Assembly: GCA_017964755.1 (NCBI GenBank)
Contig: JAGCRI010000100.1
Span: forward strand, 1-22,942
DNA length: 22,942 bases
Direction of reading: 5' to 3'
Source of the DNA: Bacteroidales bacterium
GTDB lineage: Bacteria > Bacteroidota > Bacteroidia > Bacteroidales > WCHB1-69
In this document: one piece after another, positions 15,801-22,771 of the stretch
Position numbering within the stretch: the stretch's first letter is position 1
How the letters are laid out: each line of letters starts with the position of its first letter
The notes under the pieces: generated by a model
What the model saw: the letters and a program-made list of their open reading frames with translations, nothing else
Databases searched by the model: none
Told to the model about the DNA's origin: nothing
Program-made: the position numbers and the translations under genes

Positions 15801-15903
15801 AAGAACCGCTGGGTATATTTGGCAATGGAGCATTAGTAACTGGACATCCGGCAACCCAACTATAGGCAATATCTATAGGTTTGAAGGAACACAAGTTACT
15901 TGA
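12868..15903 (+). CDS. Tail tip hub and fibre protein (tail-associated, Tal-like)
   Basis: A 1011-residue protein. Residues 1 to ~330 look like the gp27-like hub of siphovirus tail tips (prophage tail proteins): SRSLMQSGVTVGNVVSAMCT, WLPRGTFYISRRNRD and YECYDALLKGDAVW follow the common order. Residues ~350-390 form a helix (DINSDIDDLQSQIDG). Two small Trp-rich domains follow, one near 385-440 and one near 470-510 (QPTPPYDVGDLWVQG), a module frequent in phage tip proteins. From ~535 on (GAAQGIVLSNGQLYVNASYI) the chain is β-rich, low in charge and fibre-like to the end (IGNIYRFEGTQVT). No peptidase motif or chaperone domain is evident. The ATG follows GGCGGTGATATA. Bases ~14,690-15,760 seem richer in A+T than the hub part, suggesting that the fibre part has a different origin. 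Confidence 0.78.
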   Translation: MQTTSATWQALAAADGTRVETRATINSVVYTGNELSPPIISRSLMQSGVTVGNVVSAMCTFSLDTTNTIPKSAEVLVEMRLTDGAETNPTNSEWLPRGTFYISRRNRDPISGIVAYECYDALLKGDAVWEPASSTWPQSMTSVVNELCTTLGLQLDSRTIINQNYTLPEPNAGATIRDILGIIGQYHGGNWTVTPENKLRLVPVIDASDAEEAASNVIDVSAVIEDFYTLPAETITGIRCTYSDATALIGDDTGVVVDVTIPAVVAADLGETLIGMTYQPFTLGTAYYDYAVELGDYVRYSDDVASVLYSEEVELGPAMCGNISAPDFAEIADEYPYIGKIDKALAVAKAYTDAAVTSAEEDFATAVADINSDIDDLQSQIDGNITTWFYAVDPTLSNAPAVDWTTTEEKNNHLGDLYYNTTSGYCWRFMLSGSVYSWQRISDTDITTALANAQAAQDTADSKRRVFVAQPTPPYDVGDLWVQGTSGDILKCVTAKTSGSYSSSDWAVASKYTDDTAVTALNNTLNQQEVFNRLTGNGAAQGIVLSNGQLYVNASYIQSGTLVLGGLNNTNGTLVVKDASNNTVGTWNNGGLTIFDTSGNTIGEMTQNGITINSGSIISYSSDKKYYTKVGTGSFYAMGYLRSISSTVESWQRLFYLGSTLGTTPETSVTKLESDGLLDIRAANGRIKISATTLNMTSEIILNNLSGTQVKGPFTVTSNDADILEIDGNGAISVNSPATMTGDLTLDGKRLYVKGTNYYTVAPASVTATDMVDFKDKNNVVRHRIYSSLGTDGSFRMYFMTGNTTSPASYAQIGIGLDSNNNPLFSVGANKAGASSTDAFKSAIKAALGLGTTTNALTAKSNFGGTTQVFGLSFVVDNSNNTAKNGHSMSAIFQTNGLSIYDHTDGEGVYNTAQYISLTSGTASTLLSTLKKIPDGTTAVATINSSALNVLTGKSGSFTAFRNALVSRDGNTYYFTAARTAGYIWQWSISNWTSGNPTIGNIYRFEGTQVT

Positions 15904-15930
15904 TATAAGAGCAAAGAAAGGGGCGAAAGC

Positions 15931-16050
15931 ATGAAATTTGAGAATGAAGGCTATACAGAAGAAAACCCGATGGATGAAATCTGGGTGCTTGATGGACGCG
16001 GGAACATGATTAAGTTGGAGGTGGATGACGACGATGCTGACGACGATTAA
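15931..16050 (+). CDS. 39-residue acidic peptide, function unknown
   Basis: A short frame from ATG 15931 to TAA 16048-16050, preceded by AAAGAAAGGGG at a suitable distance. The peptide starts MKFENEGYTEENPMDEIWVL, continues DGRGNMIKLE, and ends in VDDDDADDD, so it is very acidic. Its last 26 bases overlap the beginning of the lysin gene in another frame, and its own interior carries the GGAGGTGG that serves that gene. The position in an otherwise full operon, the ribosome binding site and the overlap make it likely to be translated. I do not recognise the family. Confidence 0.6.
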   Translation: MKFENEGYTEENPMDEIWVLDGRGNMIKLEVDDDDADDD

Positions 16051-17671
16051 ACATCAGGACACGGGGCCGCTTGTCGTTGTCGCGAAGCTGTTGACTGGCT
16101 ATACCAAGGTTAAGGCCAAAGTCACCGACATCGACAGCTATATCAAAGTCAATGGAACTTTTGATGCAGACTTTGTGGCGTATGTTGTGAGTTGGCAGAG
16201 CAACCACGGCGTAACCGCTGACGGCATTATCGGCCCGAGCACATGGACGGCGATTGCGAAAGCTGCGCCTACATGTTCCACGGCGAAAAACAAAACCAGT
16301 GGCTATACACTGGCGCTACAACTCCTGTTGGGTGGCAACCTGACGGCAGATGCAATCTACGGCCCGCGTACAAAAGCGGCCGTTGTTGTTTTTCAGGACA
16401 GCAATAAACTTGCCAAAGACGGTGTGTGTGGCCCGAAAACGTGGAACGCGCTGATTGTTGGTGCGGCTGTCCAGCCCACGCCGGAACCCGGGAAGTTTGT
16501 ACAGCCGGTTGATTACAAACAGGGTGACAAGCAGTGGGGCAAAAAAATCTACTCCAACCACAATGACCCGAAGCAGACAATGGCATCATCTGGCTGCGGC
16601 CCGACATCCGATGCTGACGTTGTAGCGACGTTGAAAGACCCGAATGTTACCCCGTGGACAATAGCGCAGCTATCCATGAAATGGGGCGATAGGTCATATA
16701 ACAACGGCACAAACTGGACGCTGTTTACGCCGCACACTAAGGACTACTACAAATTCTCTAAGGTTGTAAAGAGCGCGAACTATTCTGCCTTGAAAGCCTG
16801 CCTTGATGCAGGCGGCTACGTTGTGTGTTCGATGGGGCCGGGCTACTGGACATCTGGCGGGCATTTTATCTGCGCTTGGAAGTATGATGACGTTTACACC
16901 TACGCTAATGACCCTGCATCCAGCACACGAAAGCGGCAAAAGACTTCGGAGTTTAAGTCGCAATGCAAGCAATATTTCTGCTTCTACCCTGACACTAAAC
17001 CTGTTGAAACAGTTGACAAGCCGGTTAGCGGCACGCTGAAACGCGGAACGAAGATATGTGACATCTCCCATCACCAGCCCACCGTCAATTACGATAAATT
17101 TGTCGAGGACACGGCGCTGATTATCCTGCGCCCCGGCTATCGCGGAACGGGCACGACGGGGACTAACGGCAGCGTGAAGCAAGATACTTGCTTTGTCAAG
17201 CACGCAGACGCGCTAAAGGCTCGTGGCGTTCGGTTTGGCACCTACTTCTACTCCATCGCCACAAACGAAGAAAAGGCACGCGAGGAAGCCCGCATGTACT
17301 ACAAGTGGGCGAAAGACTACGACCCGCTGTTCTGGGCGATGGACGCGGAGAGGGATGAAATCACAAAACCCGCGATTGTCGCATTTGTTGATGAACTGCG
17401 CAAGCTGGGTGCTAAACGGGTTGGCGTTTATGTAGCGAATCAACTGTATCAGAAATACGATTACGCCAGCATCCGCAACCAGATGGACTTCACATGGATT
17501 CCGTATTACAAGAAGAACCCGCCGTCATATCCTTGCGACTTGTGGCAGTACACAAGCACGGGCAGCGTTGGCGGAATCAGCGGATATGTCGATTTGGACA
17601 AGGTTACGGGCACCGGGCACACGCTGGAATGGTTCTGCGGGGGCGTTGAAGCGTCTGGAACAACCGAGTGA
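16025..17671 (+). CDS. Modular lysin: 2x peptidoglycan binding, C39-like peptidase, GH25 muramidase
   Basis: A 548-residue cell wall hydrolase with two catalytic domains. Residues ~15-78 and ~87-145 are PG_binding_1 modules (VTADGIIGPSTWTAIAK and LAKDGVCGPKTWNALI). Residues ~158-325 look like a Peptidase_C39_2 domain with Cys191 in SSGCGPTS, His280 in SGGHFICAW and Asp296 in ANDPAS. Residues ~337-540 are a GH25 lysozyme: D346 in CDISHHQ, the catalytic pair D440/E442 in FWAMDAE, and the late DLWQYTSTGSVGGISGYVDLD. It should cut both glycan strands and peptide bonds. There is no signal peptide or membrane segment and no holin in the window. The start may be ATG 16025 or ATG 16034; GGAGG at 16017-16021 lies too near the first and rather far from the second. 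It stands between tail-tip and baseplate genes, so it may be an endolysin or a virion-bound lysin. Confidence 0.92.
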   Translation: MTTMLTTIKHQDTGPLVVVAKLLTGYTKVKAKVTDIDSYIKVNGTFDADFVAYVVSWQSNHGVTADGIIGPSTWTAIAKAAPTCSTAKNKTSGYTLALQLLLGGNLTADAIYGPRTKAAVVVFQDSNKLAKDGVCGPKTWNALIVGAAVQPTPEPGKFVQPVDYKQGDKQWGKKIYSNHNDPKQTMASSGCGPTSDADVVATLKDPNVTPWTIAQLSMKWGDRSYNNGTNWTLFTPHTKDYYKFSKVVKSANYSALKACLDAGGYVVCSMGPGYWTSGGHFICAWKYDDVYTYANDPASSTRKRQKTSEFKSQCKQYFCFYPDTKPVETVDKPVSGTLKRGTKICDISHHQPTVNYDKFVEDTALIILRPGYRGTGTTGTNGSVKQDTCFVKHADALKARGVRFGTYFYSIATNEEKAREEARMYYKWAKDYDPLFWAMDAERDEITKPAIVAFVDELRKLGAKRVGVYVANQLYQKYDYASIRNQMDFTWIPYYKKNPPSYPCDLWQYTSTGSVGGISGYVDLDKVTGTGHTLEWFCGGVEASGTTE

Positions 17672-17684
17672 CGGGGGGCTGTGT

Positions 17685-18032
17685 ATGTATAAGGTCGAAG
17701 GGACGACTATCACTATGACGCGCGGCGACACGTTGTTAGTACAGGTTGGCATTATACGCGACGATACGCCGTACACACCTGTCGCCGGTGATAGCGTTCG
17801 ATTTGCGGTTAAAAGCGGGCTGAACGCACGCGGCACGAATTTCAAGGAAAGCGACCCGCTTATTCTTAAAACCATCCCGATTGATACGATGATATTGCGG
17901 CTTGACCCGAACGACACGAAATCTCTTGAATTCGGGAACTATTTCTACGATATAGAGATTACTTTCGAAAACGGCGATGTTGATACGTTCATTCCGAACA
18001 GCAAGTTTGTGTTAGCCCCGGAGGTGCATTGA
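17685..18032 (+). CDS. Baseplate protein, BppU N-terminal-like domain
   Basis: A 115-residue protein starting MYKVEGTTITMTRGDTLLVQ at ATG 17685, eight bases after a run of G (17672-17677). The frame is open upstream to 17568, but that part lies inside the lysin gene and is not needed. The pattern 'TRGDT..V.V.I...D.PYTP..GD.VRFA.K' followed by PLILKTIPIDTMILRL, then DTKSLEFGNYFYDIEITF and NGDVDTFI is characteristic of the BppU-type baseplate domain, an Ig-like fold that in lactococcal phages attaches receptor-binding parts to the baseplate. Here the domain stands alone, with no helix or stalk after it, so it may act only as an adaptor for the fibre genes that follow. Confidence 0.78.
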   Translation: MYKVEGTTITMTRGDTLLVQVGIIRDDTPYTPVAGDSVRFAVKSGLNARGTNFKESDPLILKTIPIDTMILRLDPNDTKSLEFGNYFYDIEITFENGDVDTFIPNSKFVLAPEVH

Positions 18033-18033
18033 T

Positions 18034-18357
18034 ATGCCGGGAAATCTTGAACAGATGGGGAATATTACCGGCAATCTTTCGCCTATCGAAAGTATATCTG
18101 GAACATTGTCATCACCGCCGCAGCTTCAAGGTGAACTGACCATCCCAGAGAGCCGATATGAACCCTACGAATTGCCGCCCGCGACTACTGCTACGTTGGG
18201 CGGCATTATTGTTGGCGACCATTTAAGCGTCACCGAGGATGGCACGCTATCGGTTATTGTTGCCAATAATGCGGAACACGACAATACAAATCCAATTTCT
18301 GCGGCGGCGGTATACACAGAGGTCGGGAACATCAACGCGCTGCTTGCAACTATTTGA
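18034..18357 (+). CDS. Small tail fibre attachment protein
   Basis: A 107-residue protein starting MPGNLEQMGNITGNLSPIES, one base after the previous stop and with GGAGGTG ahead. The N-terminal part has short repeated turns (GNLEQMGNITGNLSPIESISGTL, given here in overlapping form) rich in N, G, S. The centre TTATLGGIIVGDHLSV with TEDGTLSVI is the 'LGG(I/V).VGD.LSV...GTLSV' motif seen in many phage head and tail fibre proteins. The end NPISAAAVYTEVGNINALL is a short helix also common in such proteins and may trimerise. It probably links the BppU-like adaptor to the fibres downstream; this is inferred from motif and order. Confidence 0.55.
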   Translation: MPGNLEQMGNITGNLSPIESISGTLSSPPQLQGELTIPESRYEPYELPPATTATLGGIIVGDHLSVTEDGTLSVIVANNAEHDNTNPISAAAVYTEVGNINALLATI

Positions 18358-18375
18358 GGAATGGGGGAATAAACT

Positions 18376-19887
18376 ATGTCTACGGCAACCGAGATTTCTC
18401 GGCTTCAAACCGCCCGAAATACTATCCGCAATAAGATGGTTGCGCTCGGGTTGGGCGAATCTACCGACCTGCTGGACGACCTTGCTGATGAGATAGACGG
18501 TATTGCAAATAACGGCGCAGTATCGGCTACGGTAAAGGAAGGTGAATCGTATACTATCGCCGCTGGCTATCATAACGGCAGCGGCACGGTTGTTGGCGTG
18601 GCTGGCGGCGGCAATTATACCCTGCAAAGCAAAGGCCCGATTACGCCCACCAAGAGTTCACAGAGCATTACGGCTGACAGTGGCTATTATGGCTTGTCAG
18701 GTGTGTCTATTGCGGCAATCCCAGAGGCTTATCAGGACGTATCTTCGGTGACTGCTGCTGCTGGTGATGTGTTGGCGACAAAAACTATTGTTGTCGCGGA
18801 TGGCACGGTCACGGCTGGTACGATGCCGAATAACGGCGCGGTAAGCAAGACCCTTGACGCCACGACAAGCAACCAGAGTTATACTGTACCGGCAGGCTAT
18901 CACAATGGCGGCGGCACGGTCAGTATTACGCTTGAAACTAAATCGGCTACGCCTACTACATCAAGTCAAGATATTACACCGACTTCGGGCAAAGTGCTGT
19001 CTAAGGTTACGGTCAACGCTATCCCGGACGAGTACGCCGATACGTCTAATGACGATGCTGCGGCTGGCGATTTGCTGTATGGCAAGGTGGCACATACCTA
19101 TGATTCCGTGGCTGGGGAAGCCAAGGAAATCACAGGTTCCATGCCAAATAATGGCGCTGTTTCCAAGACGTTGGACGCGACTACAAACAATCAGTCTTAT
19201 ACCGTTCCCGCTGGTTATCACAACGGTTCGGGCACTGTGTCTATTACGCTTGAAACAAAGTCAGCGACACCGACTGAAAGCGCACAAACCATTACGCCCA
19301 CATCTGGCAAAGTCCTGTCCTCTGTTTCTGTGGCGGCTATTCCTTCAAAATACAAGGACGCAACTAACACAGATGCGGTTGCGGGCGACGTGCTTGAAGA
19401 TAAGGTATTCGTCAACAGCACTGGCGAGGTCACTGGTACAATGGTTGACCGTGGGACAGTTACGCAGACGCTTGATGCGACCACGAACAATCAGAGTTAT
19501 ACTATTCCGGCTGGTAAACACAGCGGTTCGGGTACTGTGTCTATCACGCTTGAAGAAAAGAGCGCAACGCCGACTACATCTTCCCAGAATATCACTCCGA
19601 CATCTGGCAAGGTGCTGTCTAAGGTGACTGTTGCCGCCATCCCAGCGAAATACGGTGATACCACGGGCGATACCGCGACGGCAGCTTATATCCTTGCTGG
19701 GTATAAGGCGCATACCATTTCAAGCGGCAGCGCGGTGCAGATTACAGGCGAGATGACAAACAACGGTGCTATATCCGCGACGATTGATGGGTTGACCACG
19801 ACATCCTATACGGTTTCGGCTGGCTATACTTCGGGCGGTACTGTGAGTTTGACGAATGATATAGAGTCGGCACTTGCGTTGATTTAG
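18376..19887 (+). CDS. Repeat-built tail fibre protein
   Basis: A 503-residue protein with a helical N-terminus (TEISRLQTARNTIRNKMVAL then STDLLDDLADEIDGI), possibly the anchoring part, followed by about four and a half tandem units of 100-107 residues. Each unit reads NNGAVSKTLDATT.NQSYT(V/I)PAG, then GTVSITLE.KSATPT, then a 'SSQ.ITPTSGKVLS.V.V.AIP..Y.D' part and 'AGD.L..K'. Unit anchors are N45, N152, N258, D358 and N462. The composition is rich in T, S, G and A and poor in aromatics, fitting an extended β fibre. GGGGG lies ahead of the ATG. Similar repeats occur in tail proteins of Clostridial phages as I recall. The first unit differs (LQSKGPITPTKSSQSITADS) and is closest to the repeats of the next gene. 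Confidence 0.72.
   Translation: MSTATEISRLQTARNTIRNKMVALGLGESTDLLDDLADEIDGIANNGAVSATVKEGESYTIAAGYHNGSGTVVGVAGGGNYTLQSKGPITPTKSSQSITADSGYYGLSGVSIAAIPEAYQDVSSVTAAAGDVLATKTIVVADGTVTAGTMPNNGAVSKTLDATTSNQSYTVPAGYHNGGGTVSITLETKSATPTTSSQDITPTSGKVLSKVTVNAIPDEYADTSNDDAAAGDLLYGKVAHTYDSVAGEAKEITGSMPNNGAVSKTLDATTNNQSYTVPAGYHNGSGTVSITLETKSATPTESAQTITPTSGKVLSSVSVAAIPSKYKDATNTDAVAGDVLEDKVFVNSTGEVTGTMVDRGTVTQTLDATTNNQSYTIPAGKHSGSGTVSITLEEKSATPTTSSQNITPTSGKVLSKVTVAAIPAKYGDTTGDTATAAYILAGYKAHTISSGSAVQITGEMTNNGAISATIDGLTTTSYTVSAGYTSGGTVSLTNDIESALALI
18508..19860 (+). repeat. Tandem ~310-bp coding repeats in fibre gene
   Basis: Protein units begin at nt 18508, 18829, 19147, 19447 and 19759. The second and third are nearly identical in protein over their first 43 residues (two changes), yet many third codon positions differ, so the copies are old or have been kept apart at DNA level. 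Confidence 0.8.
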
Positions 19888-19899
19888 GGTGGTGACGGC

Positions 19900-21297
19900 A
19901 TGAGTATATCATCTGAAATCACAAGAATCAGCGGAAACGTATCAGACTCTTTAAGCGCTGTGGCTGCGAAGGGTGTTACCGTGCCGTCAGGCTCTACATC
20001 CGATGACCTTGCTGGTCTTATAGCACAGATTCAAACTGGCGGTAGTGGCGCTATCACCATTGATGACACACAAGATTCTGGCGGCGGCGTGGTAAGGACG
20101 ATAACTGCCATTACCGTTTCGGGCACGAAGTCAATTACTGCCAACGGCACGGGGATTGACGTTACCGAGTACGCCGCTGTAGATGTGGCTGTACCATCGG
20201 CCAGCCCGAATTTACAGGCAAAGACAAATATCAGTCCGACAGAATCTTCGCAGACGATTGAAGCTGATACTGGCTATGACGGCCTTTCAAGCGTACAGAT
20301 TAACGCCATAAGCAGCACATATGTCGGCAGTGGAATCACACAACGTTCTTCAAGTGATTTGTCTGCAAGCGGAGCGACTGTGACTGCTCCGGCAGGATAT
20401 TATCCATCGGACGCCACACAGTCTGTTGACTCAATGACACTGCCTACAAGTGCGGCGGCAAGTGCAACCTCTGGGTATACTTCAAAAGCAACAATTAGCC
20501 GCAGCACATCCGACCAATACATCAATATACCGACTGGTTATAACTCGGCTGGCGGCTATTATAAGGTCAATGCCGTTGCAAATGGTTCTGCAACGGGGCC
20601 ATCAAGTTTAAGCGGTTCAAGCGCAACAGTAAGTACAGGCACAAATACAATTACGCTCACGAAAACGGGGGTTACAACTACACCCACGGTAAGCTCTGGT
20701 TATGTCGCAAGCGCCACCGCAAGCACGGCAACCGTGGCTTTAACTGCATCTGTAACCACTAAAGCCGCTACAACCTATCATCCGTCTACGTCAGACCAAA
20801 CAATCGCAAGCGGCACGTATACCACGGGTGCGCAGACTATTAAAGCGGTTGCGGTGTCTGGCTTGAGCGCAGATAATATCAAGTCTGGCGTTACTGTCAA
20901 AATTGGTGATAGCACGGATGATGATTGTGTTGCGTCTGTCACGGGCACGTACAGCGGTGGCTCGTCGAAAGCTGTCTACATGTACTCTGGCCTTGTGAGC
21001 AGGACGGCAAACAGCTATGGTGCTACAAATGCGAAAGTAACCGTAACAAAGGCGGGAACGTATAACATATCTTTTGTCGCAGTTCGCGGTTCGTCATCTG
21101 GCACAATGGGCACTAATCTACATATCGGCAGCACGGAAAAAGGCAATAACACAACGTGGAATAATGGCACTTATGGGCAATCGGTGTCTTATACAAGCCA
21201 GAGCATATCTGCCAATACCGACGTAACGATTTATGCTACATCTGGCAGTACAACCCGTGCAATCCATGTCGGGCAACTTATAGTGGAGGAGGTGTAA
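19900..21297 (+). CDS. Tail fibre protein with β-sandwich-like C-terminal domain
   Basis: A 465-residue protein starting MSISSEITRISGNVSDSLSA, then a 'VPSGSTSDDLAGLIAQI' helix resembling the N-terminus of the preceding fibre. Residues ~100-170 hold 'LQAKTNISPTESSQTIEAD' and GYDGLSSVQINAI, the same repeat type as in the gene before, then SSTYVGSGITQRSSSDLSAS and VTAPAGYYPSDATQS, a series well known to me from Clostridial phage fibres. The middle is Ser/Thr-rich. The last ~140 residues (from KSGVTVKIGDSTDDD on) contain regular strands such as KVTVTKAGTYNISFVAVRG and end RAIHVGQLIVEEV, suggesting a β-sandwich at the tip that could bind a receptor. GGTGGTGA precedes the ATG. Confidence 0.68.
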   Translation: MSISSEITRISGNVSDSLSAVAAKGVTVPSGSTSDDLAGLIAQIQTGGSGAITIDDTQDSGGGVVRTITAITVSGTKSITANGTGIDVTEYAAVDVAVPSASPNLQAKTNISPTESSQTIEADTGYDGLSSVQINAISSTYVGSGITQRSSSDLSASGATVTAPAGYYPSDATQSVDSMTLPTSAAASATSGYTSKATISRSTSDQYINIPTGYNSAGGYYKVNAVANGSATGPSSLSGSSATVSTGTNTITLTKTGVTTTPTVSSGYVASATASTATVALTASVTTKAATTYHPSTSDQTIASGTYTTGAQTIKAVAVSGLSADNIKSGVTVKIGDSTDDDCVASVTGTYSGGSSKAVYMYSGLVSRTANSYGATNAKVTVTKAGTYNISFVAVRGSSSGTMGTNLHIGSTEKGNNTTWNNGTYGQSVSYTSQSISANTDVTIYATSGSTTRAIHVGQLIVEEV

Positions 21298-21300
21298 TGA

Positions 21301-22758
21301 ATGGCTATAAGCAAAGTTGTATACAAGGAAAACCCATCTGCTACTCCTGTGGTATGGATGGATGCTACCACGGCAACTGCTGCGGCTGCTGATATTACAT
21401 CTTCCAAAACCGCTATGCTTGCCGATGGCGTGGTCACTACGGGCACTGGCACAGGCGGTGGTGGCAGTAGTGGCGGCACGGTATGGCAGGATAGCGAAGG
21501 TTATATCCATCTTGCTCCCGAAGGCGAGAATGTAACCGCGCCTGAAAAGTGGGTCAACTTCATCGACTATAATGGTGATATTTTGTACTCCTACACCAAG
21601 GCTGAAATAGCCAACCTTACAGCGCTCCCTGCTAATCCTACTCATTCTGGACTTGTATCACAAGGCTGGAACTGGACACTGGAAGAAATACAAGCCGAAG
21701 TTCTTGCGGGAACAACTAAGATTTGGGTTGGGCAATCGTATGGTACGGTAAGTGGTGCGACGGAGATAGATGTGGAATTTACTGACCCAGATTATTTATC
21801 GCCGTATTTACAAATAAACCGTATAGGCACTATAAATATATCAATAGATTGGGGAGATAATAGTACACCTTATAGTGATACTTTAAGTAGTAGTGGATAT
21901 ATTCAACACACCTTCCCGTCTGTTGGCAAATACACAATAAAGATTTCGATAGCGGAATCTGACAGTTCATGGATGTATTGGTCTAATGGTCAAGGCAATA
22001 ACCATTCCAGTATATTGTTAATTATACCCGCTATGAGTGACTTATCAAGAAATATGACATATGCTAATTCTATTAAAGCGATACGAATTGGAAATAAATT
22101 TGCATTTTATTCATCAGGTACTTTTAGAACACTAAATAACCTCGAATATATAACCATACCAAATACTATTCTGAACGTGTCTGACCCAACAAATTATGGG
22201 ATTGGAAGATATGATTTTACACAATGTATGTCTTTAAAATCAATAACACTTCCTCGCGGTGTCATCGCTCACGCAAATTCTGCAAACACTTTCGAAAATT
22301 GTTATGCATTAAAAAATATATCCATACCACGTTCATTTAATCCTACAATTAGTTTGCTATATAGTAATTGCAGAATGATTACACACCCGTATATACCGTT
22401 TAATGCAACAAAAATAGAAAATAGTTATTTTAATGCTGCCGTAAGCCTTCATGATGTCGTGCTGCCAAATAGTATAACGGAAATAGGTATTAGTGCGTTT
22501 AATACTTGTGCAAGCCTTATCGAAATAACAATACCGGCAAGTGTCACATCTATTGGGGACTATGCTTTTCGATATAACTATGGTATAACAGCTTATCATT
22601 TTCTCCCGACCACACCCCCAACACTTGGCGGCTCAACTGTATTTGGCGGCATAAATGCCAACTGCAAAATCTACGTTCCTGCCGCTTCGGTCAATGCGTA
22701 CAAAACCGCAACCAATTGGTCAACTTACGCAAGTTATATCGAAGCGGAGCCGACATAA
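21301..22758 (+). CDS. Adhesin-like fibre: PKD-like domain plus BspA-type leucine-rich repeats
   Basis: A 485-residue protein. The start has 'SSKTAMLADGVVTTGTGTGG', a repeat type of phage fibres ending in a Gly linker (~48-59). Residues ~60-150 form a module with VNFIDYNGDILYSYTKAEI and GWNWTLEEIQAEVL. Residues ~165-220 fit a PKD-like Ig fold (ISIDWGDNSTPYSD, then HTFPSVGKYTIKISI). From ~250 on, BspA-type repeats follow (LEYITIPNTILNV, LKSITLPRGV, LKNISIPRS, LHDVVLPNSITEIGISAF, LIEITIPASVTSIGDYAF), closed by the usual cap CKIYVPAASVNAYKTA. Such repeats bind surface proteins or glycans, so this is a good candidate for host recognition. GGAGGAGGTG precedes the ATG. The DNA coding for the PKD and repeat part is clearly richer in A+T than both flanks. 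Confidence 0.82.
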   Translation: MAISKVVYKENPSATPVVWMDATTATAAAADITSSKTAMLADGVVTTGTGTGGGGSSGGTVWQDSEGYIHLAPEGENVTAPEKWVNFIDYNGDILYSYTKAEIANLTALPANPTHSGLVSQGWNWTLEEIQAEVLAGTTKIWVGQSYGTVSGATEIDVEFTDPDYLSPYLQINRIGTINISIDWGDNSTPYSDTLSSSGYIQHTFPSVGKYTIKISIAESDSSWMYWSNGQGNNHSSILLIIPAMSDLSRNMTYANSIKAIRIGNKFAFYSSGTFRTLNNLEYITIPNTILNVSDPTNYGIGRYDFTQCMSLKSITLPRGVIAHANSANTFENCYALKNISIPRSFNPTISLLYSNCRMITHPYIPFNATKIENSYFNAAVSLHDVVLPNSITEIGISAFNTCASLIEITIPASVTSIGDYAFRYNYGITAYHFLPTTPPTLGGSTVFGGINANCKIYVPAASVNAYKTATNWSTYASYIEAEPT

Positions 22759-22771
22759 GGAGGTGGGATGA

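Noticed and set aside
17568..17684. Longer start of the BppU-like gene
   Set aside because: It would lie within the GH25 domain coding region in another frame; ATG 17685 directly precedes the conserved domain and has a G-rich binding site.
21301..22758. Target of a diversity-generating retroelement in the adhesin gene
   Set aside because: No reverse transcriptase or template repeat is seen in the window, and the 3' end is an ordinary leucine-rich-repeat cap, not a C-type lectin-like variable region.
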